Positions 1 through 6,060 of a DNA stretch of 9,237 nucleotides are shown piece after piece; the stretch's first letter is position 1; each line of letters starts with the position of its first letter. A model generated the notes under the pieces. That model saw only the letters and a program-made list of their open reading frames with translations. It was not told the origin of the DNA and did no database searches. The position numbers were made by a program, and so were the translations under genes. The DNA comes from an uncultured Lentisphaeria bacterium (lineage in GTDB: Bacteria; Verrucomicrobiota; Lentisphaeria; Victivallales; Victivallaceae): contig CAIJKT010000588.1 of assembly GCA_903821255.1 (NCBI GenBank), forward strand, positions 1 to 9,237, in the 5' to 3' direction.

Positions 1-80
1 AGAAAAACGAAGAAAACAAAAGAAAATCAAGAAAAAACGAAGAAAACTGAAAAAAACGGAAGAAACACCAACAAAAAGCA
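1..80 (+). repeat. A-rich imperfect direct repeats
   Basis: The unit GAAAAACGAAGAAAAC occurs at 2-17 and again at 31-47 with one extra A. A degenerate third copy lies at about 49-66. The tract is almost free of T on the + strand, so it is strongly strand-asymmetric. It could be a low-complexity Lys-rich C-terminus of a gene lying mostly outside the window, a curved A-tract upstream element, or simple-sequence slippage. The sequence alone does not decide between these. Confidence 0.55.
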
Positions 81-231
81 ATTTCGACTCCGGCAAAATT
101 AAATGCTCAAAATCCGGCCAATATTAATGCGCGTTGACATTCTGAAGAGGAATTTGCAGGTTATGCAATTTCTCCCGAACGAGACGGGCCGGCTTAACGA
201 TCCCGGCAGCATAGTATAAAATATTCAAAGA

Positions 232-290
232 TTGTTCATTTCATATTTGAAATACTGGCATGCGAAGTATATTTATATTTAAATGAACAA
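232..290. promoter_or_regulatory. Nested inverted repeat, candidate operator of the GntR-type regulator
   Basis: TTGTTCATTT at 232-241 is the exact reverse complement of AAATGAACAA at 281-290, a perfect 10-bp inverted repeat centred on position 261. A second inverted repeat with the same centre, ATACT (252-256)/AGTAT (266-270), is nested inside. A separate short palindrome, ATTTCA-TATT-TGAAAT, occupies 238-253. The arms are about five helical turns apart, a spacing compatible with looping or two-dimer binding. The site lies 27-85 nt upstream of the regulator start, so autoregulation is the simplest reading. Which protein binds is inference. Confidence 0.5.
247..273 (+). promoter_or_regulatory. 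Weak candidate sigma70-type promoter for the + strand operon
   Basis: TTGAAA at 247-252 resembles a -35 box and TATATT at 268-273 a -10 box. The spacer is 15 nt, shorter than the optimal 17. Transcription would start near 280, so the 281-301 half-sites would sit just downstream of the start and the 232-241 arm upstream. The AT-rich surroundings contain other weak matches, so this is tentative. Confidence 0.25.
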
Positions 291-305
291 ATTTTGAACA
301 ATATT
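284..305. promoter_or_regulatory. Tandem 11-bp half-site repeat TGAACAAWWTT
   Basis: TGAACAAATTT (284-294) is followed at once by TGAACAATATT (295-305), giving direct repeats in an 11-bp period, about one helical turn. The core TGAACAA is the reverse complement of TTGTTCA at 232-238, so three copies of one heptamer flank the predicted promoter in front of the regulator gene. This is the pattern expected of a cooperative transcription-factor site. The downstream pair ends 11 nt before the ATG and could also affect translation initiation. Confidence 0.45.
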
Positions 306-316
306 AATTTGAGATA

Positions 317-1330
317 ATGATGGAACTTGGATTCAAGGCGGATGTGATTTATCAGAAACTGTCTGTGCGGATAATAAATAAGCATTATCCGGCAGGCATG
401 CGCCTGCCTACGGAAGCGGAATTATGTGCCGAATTCAGCGCCAGCCGGAATACCGTGCGGGCAACGCTGGAGAAACTGATTGAGCATGGACTGATTTATA
501 AGATCCGCGGGGCCTGTTACGTCAAAGACATGATTGCGAAAAAGTCCGGCATTGTTTCCGTCATGTATCATGGCGACATGGATATGGTCGTAAAAATCCA
601 GGACATGATTCTCGGCAGGAACAGCTTGATGAGTCTGTTCTCTCAGCGGCAGGAGGGGTGGTCGCCCGAAGTCGAAGCAGTGTTTCTGGAACAGGTTCTG
701 CAGCAGCGGCATCGCGGGTTATTAGCCAGTTGCACTCCGATTCAACCGTATAATGAAAACCTGACGGCAAAACTGGAAAAAGCCGGAATCAGGGTTGTTC
801 ACACGGAGCCATACCGTTCCGATAAACTGCCTGCGGAAAATTACCTGATGCCGGACTATTTTCAAGCGGGATATGCCGCCGCTTCGGCGCTGCTGATCGC
901 CGGCTGCCGCAAGCTCGTAATGGCTGCAACCAGGACCGGAGCGCCGTACAGGGTGTTGACACAGGCCGGGTTTGAAGCGGCGATAAAGCAGCATGGAGTT
1001 AAGAAGCATTGCCTGATAGAAGTGGAAAACGACTGCAGTGAAATCATTGATGCCGTCAGGCAGGACAGCGGTTCCGCCGGCATCTTCGTGACAGTGCATA
1101 AAATTGCACAATCAATCAAGCCTGTAATCAAGCAGAAGAAGCTTGAATGCGGTTTAATCTCCGTGGAACTGAGCGGGGATCATTTCAGCAGCGATGACGC
1201 CTTTCTTGATTTCAATCGCACAGGATTGTTTGAACGAGCGCTGGATTTTGTTTTTTCAGATCGCGCTGAACTGAAAGAACTGGCATTGCCGGTAGTGGCA
1301 AATGCAGAGAAGATAAAAATTTCAAAATAA
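317..1330 (+). CDS. GntR-family transcriptional regulator with sugar-binding-protein-like sensor domain
   Basis: This 337-residue protein is probably the local sensor-repressor of the operon. Residues about 7-71 form a GntR winged helix: LPTEAELCAEF (30-40) and SRNTVRATLEKLIEHGLI (43-60) match the family's LPSE.eLa..f.vSR.TVR.AL..L...Gl pattern, with the wing following at RGACYV. Residues about 77-330 resemble a type I periplasmic-binding-protein fold as in LacI regulators, including the stretch around DYFQAGYAAASALLIAGCRKL (180-200). This GntR-plus-LacI-sensor layout is that of AraR, whose family members respond to sugars. There is no signal peptide or membrane segment, so it acts in the cytoplasm. 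ATGs occur at 317 and 320, with a weak GAG at 311-313 as the only Shine-Dalgarno; 320 is an equally good start. The ligand is unknown. Palindromic elements just upstream suggest autoregulation. It ends in tandem TAA stops, 15 nt before the GH2 gene. Confidence 0.88.
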   Translation: MMELGFKADVIYQKLSVRIINKHYPAGMRLPTEAELCAEFSASRNTVRATLEKLIEHGLIYKIRGACYVKDMIAKKSGIVSVMYHGDMDMVVKIQDMILGRNSLMSLFSQRQEGWSPEVEAVFLEQVLQQRHRGLLASCTPIQPYNENLTAKLEKAGIRVVHTEPYRSDKLPAENYLMPDYFQAGYAAASALLIAGCRKLVMAATRTGAPYRVLTQAGFEAAIKQHGVKKHCLIEVENDCSEIIDAVRQDSGSAGIFVTVHKIAQSIKPVIKQKKLECGLISVELSGDHFSSDDAFLDFNRTGLFERALDFVFSDRAELKELALPVVANAEKIKISK

Positions 1331-1345
1331 TAAAAAGGCGGGAAA

Positions 1346-3661
1346 ATGATAGTCAACGGCAGTGACATAATTACCAGGCAGCTTTCGCTTGAAAAAGAGA
1401 CGAAGGTCAATTTTGATAAAAAACATCACACGGTCATTAATCCGGTGCGCTTTACGCCGGAACCGGAAGACAGCCGTCTAAGTCTGGATGGAGAGTGGCT
1501 GGTCAAATATTATCCTTTTGAAGAAAAGGCCATAACAGAGTCAACAAAAAAATGGCGGACAGTGCGGCAGCCGGGCAAAGTATTTTATGCCGATCCGGAA
1601 GCTGAAAAACAGCCGATTGAAAACTGGAATAGAGTTTCATTAAGCCATATTGACGAAAATGACGGAGCTATTTTGCGCCGAACCATGCAGATCCCGAAAA
1701 GCTGGCGCAATAAACGCATTTTTCTGCGTTTCGACGCGGTTTATCCGGCGGGGATATTTTATCTGAACGGCCAAAAACTGGGTGCTCATTATTCGGGTCT
1801 TACCCCGGTGGAATTTGAAGTTACCGGCCTGGTTGAAGCAGGCGGGAGCGCGGAGATTGCGGTGCGGTTGATCAGGAAACACAAGTTTGTCAAGATGGAT
1901 ATGCCGCGCCATGCGCTGGAGTTTGCCGGCATGGCCCAGAGCGCGTATTTTTTCGCGGTCGAAAAGTCCTGCATCAAGGAATATCACCTGATGGCCGAAC
2001 TGGACAAATCGCTTAAGCACGGCATGGTCTCAGGTAAAATTACGCTGGATAATCCAGGTAAAGGGGCGCTGCTGGTCGAGCTTTCACGCTGCGGGGCATC
2101 AGTCGCCACTTTCAGCGCTGACACCACCTCAATTCAGGATTGTTATGCCGTATCACTGGAAGTTGAGAATCCGGATTTGTGGAATGATGAATATCCGAAC
2201 TTGTACGAAGTAAAAATAGTATTTGCCGCCAGCAGGCAGCAACCGCAGCTTTATCGGTATTTCACCGGTTTCCGCCGTCTTGACCTGTCGCCGAAAGGAC
2301 CGAAACTGAACGGCAGTTTTATCAAGTTCCGCGGCGTCAATCATCTGACATTTCATCCCGAACACGGTCTGCACACGCCGAAAGAGTGGCTGCGGAAGTG
2401 TCTGGATTTAATGAAAAAGGCGAATGTCAATGCCATCCGGACACATTTTCTGTCGCCGCCGGCGCTGGCGGAACTGTGTGACGAAATGGGATTTTATCTG
2501 CTGCAGGAGCTGCCGGTAGACTGGGGTACCAATTACATTCATGATCCGGAGTGGGTCGGCCCGGCGCTGATGCGCATCGAGGGCGGCATCCGCCGCGACC
2601 GTCATCACCCGTCAATCATGGTGTGGAGCGTCGGCAACGAGAACATGCCGGAATCCCAGGCCGTTGCGGCAGACGGCTGGAATCATTTGCGTATCTATGA
2701 CCGGTTCTGCCATCTGCTGGACCCGAGCCGCCCGACCATGTTCCCGCCGCCGGGACCGGCAAACAAGATCAGGGGGATCTTTGAATTGCGGGTCGGTGAA
2801 ATTGCCGATATTCATTACAGCTTTGTCCTGCAGAAACAGTTCCGCGATGAAGGCAGGATCGTCAACCCCAACAGCTGGGAAGGCGACATGGTCGAGATTA
2901 CCCGCGAAGAAGCGCTGAAACGCGGCTGGAGCGGATGCTGGTTCAGTTCCGAATATGGCATTTTCTGTCTGGAACCGGATATGATGAACAGCCCTTACCT
3001 GTCGGTAATCGCTGATGAAAAGATTGATCCGCTTTCCGGCAAAAATACGCTGGAAGTATTTTACGACCGGCTGAAAGACGAGTGGGGCAATATGCGGCAC
3101 GATCCAGCATGTCTCGGCGGGGCATATTTTCCGTGGCTCTGCTGTGGCGTCGGGAAAGACGCCGAAGATAATCCATGGGGCTGGACCAGATGGGGTGAAG
3201 ATGCCAACTGGGGCGTGGTTACCGCCGATCTTCTGCCGAAACCGCAATTCTGGGCGTTGCGGGTACTGTTCGCACCGGTCTGGTTCCCCGCCCGTGTTTC
3301 ATGGAAAGCAGGCGACAAATACATAAAGTTTAAAATCTCGAATCAATACAATGCCATCGACCTTTCCGGATGCGTCATCCGCACTCAGCAGAATAGCGGC
3401 GGAACCTGGATGTGCATGGTACGGCAGTTCCGCGATGTCAAAGTCTCCTGTGCTCCGGGAAAAACTGTTGAAGTGAAAATCCCGATCTGGTGCGACTCAC
3501 TGAAAAACGCGCTGGACAAAGGCAATTTCGGCTACTGCCGCATTTCACTGCTCGACCCGAAAGGATTCTGCCCGGTCAAGGCGGATATTCTGATAATTCC
3601 CGAGTCCATGCAGCAGAAAGACGACACGGGCATGCCGCTCGGGCCTGATGCAATCCTCTAA
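1346..3661 (+). CDS. Glycoside hydrolase family 2 protein (beta-galactosidase/beta-glucuronidase-like)
   Basis: This 771-residue protein should be a retaining exo-beta-glycosidase. Visible layout: galactose-binding-like sandwich (about 45-210, with FYLNGQKLGAHYSGLTP at 138-154), Ig-like sandwich (about 215-310), TIM barrel (about 311-640) and a C-terminal beta domain (about 641-771). Barrel motifs include FRGVNHLTFHPEHG (328-341), NVNAIRTHFLSPPALAELCD (360-379), and HPSIMVWSVGNEN (421-433), where Glu432 is the expected acid/base. Glu536 in SSEYG (534-538) is the expected nucleophile. Both glutamates are present, so it looks catalytically intact. No signal peptide is seen, so it is predicted cytoplasmic, acting on imported sugar. 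The SD-like AAGG at 1335-1338 supports this ATG. It sits second in the operon, 15 nt behind the regulator and 16 nt before the SGNH gene. Substrate (galactoside, glucuronide, mannoside or other) cannot be told from these motifs. Confidence 0.9.
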   Translation: MIVNGSDIITRQLSLEKETKVNFDKKHHTVINPVRFTPEPEDSRLSLDGEWLVKYYPFEEKAITESTKKWRTVRQPGKVFYADPEAEKQPIENWNRVSLSHIDENDGAILRRTMQIPKSWRNKRIFLRFDAVYPAGIFYLNGQKLGAHYSGLTPVEFEVTGLVEAGGSAEIAVRLIRKHKFVKMDMPRHALEFAGMAQSAYFFAVEKSCIKEYHLMAELDKSLKHGMVSGKITLDNPGKGALLVELSRCGASVATFSADTTSIQDCYAVSLEVENPDLWNDEYPNLYEVKIVFAASRQQPQLYRYFTGFRRLDLSPKGPKLNGSFIKFRGVNHLTFHPEHGLHTPKEWLRKCLDLMKKANVNAIRTHFLSPPALAELCDEMGFYLLQELPVDWGTNYIHDPEWVGPALMRIEGGIRRDRHHPSIMVWSVGNENMPESQAVAADGWNHLRIYDRFCHLLDPSRPTMFPPPGPANKIRGIFELRVGEIADIHYSFVLQKQFRDEGRIVNPNSWEGDMVEITREEALKRGWSGCWFSSEYGIFCLEPDMMNSPYLSVIADEKIDPLSGKNTLEVFYDRLKDEWGNMRHDPACLGGAYFPWLCCGVGKDAEDNPWGWTRWGEDANWGVVTADLLPKPQFWALRVLFAPVWFPARVSWKAGDKYIKFKISNQYNAIDLSGCVIRTQQNSGGTWMCMVRQFRDVKVSCAPGKTVEVKIPIWCDSLKNALDKGNFGYCRISLLDPKGFCPVKADILIIPESMQQKDDTGMPLGPDAIL

Positions 3662-3664
3662 TTT

Positions 3665-3670
3665 AAAGGC
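3665..3670 (+). promoter_or_regulatory. Ribosome binding site that fixes the SGNH gene start
   Basis: AAAGGC lies 7 nt before the ATG at 3678, after the GH2 stop at 3659-3661. It favours this ATG over the in-frame ATG at 3648, which overlaps the GH2 gene and would place ten residues ahead of a normal signal peptide. Confidence 0.65.
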
Positions 3671-3677
3671 AATAATT

Positions 3678-4847
3678 ATGACTGCTGCTCAAAAAACCAT
3701 CACCGCCGCCGCATTATGCGCCATGACCGCCACCGGATTTGCAGGAGATGCGCTTTATTCCTGCCCGGGCAGAATCAGCGACAAAACCACCGGCTGGAAA
3801 TTCATTCCGTCCGCTAATCCCGGCGGGCAAGCCTATAATCAGGCGGAGGGATATTATCCGGATAAAGGCGGACAGTTGCTCGGCCCGTCAGTTCCAGCCT
3901 GTAAAAATGAGTTTGAATTTTACTCGCTCAGTTTCGACGCCCGGACGCCGGAAAATTGTTACTGGGGTGTTTTCTTCAATGACAAAGACGGTAAAATGCT
4001 GGTACCGGACATCTATTCCACAGTATATGCCAGTAAAGAAAAACAGCATTACGAACAGGTGATTTACGGACGCGAAAAAGCTGCCGGAATACAGCCTTTT
4101 CTGCAGTCGGTAAAGGGCATTGAAGTCTGGGATATGCAATTAAAACCGATTCCGGCAGAAGCCGCCGCAAAATGGTGCGACCGGCTTTATCAAACACTGC
4201 CGCCATTGTCCTGTACCGCCCCGGCAGACCGGCTCAAACTGCTGCCCAAGACTGTTGATGCGATGAAAACAGGCAGGCCGTGGCGGGTGGTGATGCTTGG
4301 CGACAGTATTATCAATGACACATTCAATTCCAATTTCCAGTCGCTCCTGACGCGGCTTTATCCGAAAGCCGATATGAAGTTTATCTGTTCGGTGCGCGGC
4401 TCCACCGGCTGCTGGTATTATCAGGAGCCGGAACATTTCAAGAGTTATGTGTCCGGTCTCAACCCCGATCTGCTGATCATCGGCGGGATTTCGCAAAAAG
4501 ATGATATTGCAGCGATCCGTAAAGTCATTGAGATGACCAGGCAGCAAATCGGCTGCGAGATCTTATTGATGTCCGGCCCGCTGGGCAACGACTGGCGCAA
4601 ACACGATGAGAAGAAACCGGATGCCGCTCTTCCTGTTCAGACATGGACGCCGAACCCTTTTGTGGAGAAGCAGCGGCAACTGGCCGAAGAACTGCATGTC
4701 GAATTTCTGGACACTGCCACGGCATGGCATAATTATCTGGGCCGGTCCGGCAAGCCATGGCAGTGGTTCCAGCGCGACGCAGTACATGGCGATGACCGCG
4801 GCAAACAGATTGTCGGACGTATTGTTGAAGCGTATTTCAAACCATAA
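3678..4847 (+). CDS. Exported SGNH/GDSL hydrolase-like protein (putative carbohydrate esterase)
   Basis: This 389-residue protein starts with a likely Sec signal peptide (hydrophobic TITAAALCAMTATGFAG, cleaved near residue 22-24), so it acts outside the inner membrane. Residues about 25-160 are a beta-rich N-terminal region, possibly a carbohydrate-binding jelly roll, with no family I can name. Residues about 200-389 are SGNH-like: VVMLGDSI (204-211) supplies nucleophile Ser210 (codon 4305-4307), RGSTG (240-244) fits the block II glycine, and DAVH (367-370) supplies the Asp/His pair. Block III reads IGGIS (268-272), with Ser where classical members have Asn in GxND, so the oxyanion hole is unusual. 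Related enzymes remove acetyl or other acyl groups from polysaccharides, which would suit the adjacent GH2 glycosidase, but the substrate is inferred. I chose the ATG at 3678 from the RBS and signal peptide. It is third in the operon, 12 nt before the UroD-family gene. Confidence 0.75.
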   Translation: MTAAQKTITAAALCAMTATGFAGDALYSCPGRISDKTTGWKFIPSANPGGQAYNQAEGYYPDKGGQLLGPSVPACKNEFEFYSLSFDARTPENCYWGVFFNDKDGKMLVPDIYSTVYASKEKQHYEQVIYGREKAAGIQPFLQSVKGIEVWDMQLKPIPAEAAAKWCDRLYQTLPPLSCTAPADRLKLLPKTVDAMKTGRPWRVVMLGDSIINDTFNSNFQSLLTRLYPKADMKFICSVRGSTGCWYYQEPEHFKSYVSGLNPDLLIIGGISQKDDIAAIRKVIEMTRQQIGCEILLMSGPLGNDWRKHDEKKPDAALPVQTWTPNPFVEKQRQLAEELHVEFLDTATAWHNYLGRSGKPWQWFQRDAVHGDDRGKQIVGRIVEAYFKP

Positions 4848-4859
4848 GGATTTACTATC

Positions 4860-5948
4860 ATGAGCAACCGGCAGGAACTTGCAGACGCGATTAATCACCG
4901 GAAACCGGCGAGGATTCCCTATACCATTGAATGCACCAGGGAAACCAGCGGGAGACTCCGGCAATATCTCGGATTGGCGGTGGATTCCGATCTGGGCAAA
5001 TATTTTGAGTGCAATCGTTTCGACTCACTATGGAGTGGTATCGGCAAGGGTTTCAGCCTTCCTGAGCGGATGGAACGGCTGAAACCGGCCAGGCCCGATG
5101 TCAGGGTGGATATATGGGGTATAAAAAGAGAACAAGTCCAGGCCGGCGACGCCCGCTACTGGGAGATTTCCGAATCCCCGCTGGCTGAATGCGCGACCGT
5201 GGCCGATATCGAAAATTATGACTGGCCGGTAATTGATGATATCATATTTCCCGAATTGCCTGCCGGATTCGACCTTGTTGAATGGAAGCAGGATAAATTC
5301 GTAATGGACATGAGTTATATCTGTCCGTTCGGCGTACCCTGGGCTATGCGCGGGATGGAAAACCTGATGATGGATTTATATCTGAATCCTGAAATGGTCG
5401 AGGCAATTGTCCGCAAAGTCGAAGAATATACGCTGGCCTGTCTGGAAGCTGTCTTGAAAAAATATCCGGGAGCCATTGATATGGTCGGCTGCGGCGACGA
5501 CTACGGTACGCAAAACGGCTTGCTGATCGCGCCGGATGCGATTCAAAAATTCTTTATGCCCAGCCTGAAACGGCATTATGAACTGGCCGCCAAATATGGT
5601 GTCGGCGGTTATCATCACTGCTGCGGAGCGATTTTTGAAATCATTCCGATGCTGATTGATGCCGGAGTGCAGGTCTTGAACCCGGTTCAGACTTCCGCGA
5701 AAGGCATGTCTCCGGTTGAACTTAAAAAAGAGTTCGGCAAAGACCTCTGTTTTCATGGCGGCATCGACACACAGGAAACACTGGTGACCGGAACGCCGGA
5801 TGATGTGCGCGCTGAAGTCCGCTCGCGCATTGACGTGCTGGGGCCGGAAGGCTATATCCTCGGCCCTTCGCATGTACTTCAGGCCGATGTCGATCCGGCA
5901 AACATTGTCGCGCTCTTTGAAGAAGCAAAAAGTTATGGTGCAAGATAA
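4860..5948 (+). CDS. Uroporphyrinogen decarboxylase/MtaA-family protein (putative methyltransferase)
   Basis: This 362-residue protein belongs to the UroD superfamily, which includes heme-pathway HemE and the zinc-dependent methylcobamide:thiol methyltransferases MtaA/MtbA. Motifs: GCGDDYGTQNG (210-220), IAPDAIQKFFMPSLK (223-237), YHHCCGAI (251-258), DAGVQVLNPVQTSAKGM (267-283) and LCFHGGIDTQETL (296-308). MtaA-type enzymes bind zinc with His-X-Cys and a distal Cys; here His252 and Cys254 (or His253 and Cys255) plus Cys297 could do so, although the motif reads HHCC rather than the more usual HxCG form. No signal peptide is seen, so it is cytoplasmic. The glycosidase setting and lack of other heme genes argue against a HemE role. 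A methyl-transfer or demethylation role on a methoxylated sugar or aglycone is a family-based inference; no corrinoid protein is in the window. The TAAGGA at 4845-4850, overlapping the previous stop, is a good SD. Confidence 0.82.
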   Translation: MSNRQELADAINHRKPARIPYTIECTRETSGRLRQYLGLAVDSDLGKYFECNRFDSLWSGIGKGFSLPERMERLKPARPDVRVDIWGIKREQVQAGDARYWEISESPLAECATVADIENYDWPVIDDIIFPELPAGFDLVEWKQDKFVMDMSYICPFGVPWAMRGMENLMMDLYLNPEMVEAIVRKVEEYTLACLEAVLKKYPGAIDMVGCGDDYGTQNGLLIAPDAIQKFFMPSLKRHYELAAKYGVGGYHHCCGAIFEIIPMLIDAGVQVLNPVQTSAKGMSPVELKKEFGKDLCFHGGIDTQETLVTGTPDDVRAEVRSRIDVLGPEGYILGPSHVLQADVDPANIVALFEEAKSYGAR

Positions 5949-6060
5949 GCAACAGCACTATTTGTCCTTCATGACTTTAACTTGTCTTTGGAAGGATGCC
6001 GGCGAAAACCTCTCATTTTTCCTGAACACGGCGGCTTGGCGGTTGATTTTTGTAGTATCT
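5949..6060. other. Convergent intergenic gap without a clear terminator
   Basis: The + strand operon and the - strand six-hairpin gene face each other across 112 nt. The best structure found is TCCTTC (5965-5970)/GAAGGA (5991-5996), with a 20-nt loop and no T-run, which is not a convincing intrinsic terminator. T-rich runs occur near 6015-6020 and 6045-6051 without a strong stem directly before them. Termination may be Rho-dependent, or the transcripts may overlap. Confidence 0.4.

Larger units (their letters stand above)
1..316. other. Non-coding leader region upstream of the regulator
   Basis: This 316-nt stretch holds no convincing complete gene. Its first 80 bases are an A-rich, nearly T-free repeat tract; two + strand frames stay open across it, to stops near 102 and 127, but they encode only Lys/Glu/Arg/Asn-rich low-complexity peptide, so the tail of an upstream gene can be neither shown nor excluded. 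Positions 100-210 have mixed composition, with a short inverted repeat GCCGG (188-192)/CCGGC (203-207) that lacks a T-run. Positions 210-316 are strongly AT-rich and carry the palindromic and tandem elements listed separately, which are the likely control region for the + strand operon. Confidence 0.6.

Noticed and set aside
134..139. Perfect TTGACA -35 hexamer in the leader
   Set aside because: No acceptable -10 box lies 16-18 nt downstream; the nearest AT-rich hexamers fit badly, so a promoter cannot be supported.
154..168. Short inverted repeat TTGCA-GGTTA-TGCAA
   Set aside because: Five base pairs only, with no extension of the arms and no second copy; it is expected by chance at this length.
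188..207. Hairpin GCCGG/CCGGC as a terminator for an upstream gene
   Set aside because: The 5-bp stem has a 10-nt loop and no following T-run, and no upstream gene is demonstrated.
2612..3247. Long - strand open frame of 211 codons inside the GH2 gene
   Set aside because: It overlaps catalytic-domain coding sequence with strong GH2 motifs, has no recognisable domain and is an antisense shadow.
3648..3677. Longer start for the SGNH gene overlapping the GH2 end
   Set aside because: The ATG at 3648 lacks a good SD and would put ten residues before a normal signal peptide; AAAGGC favours 3678.
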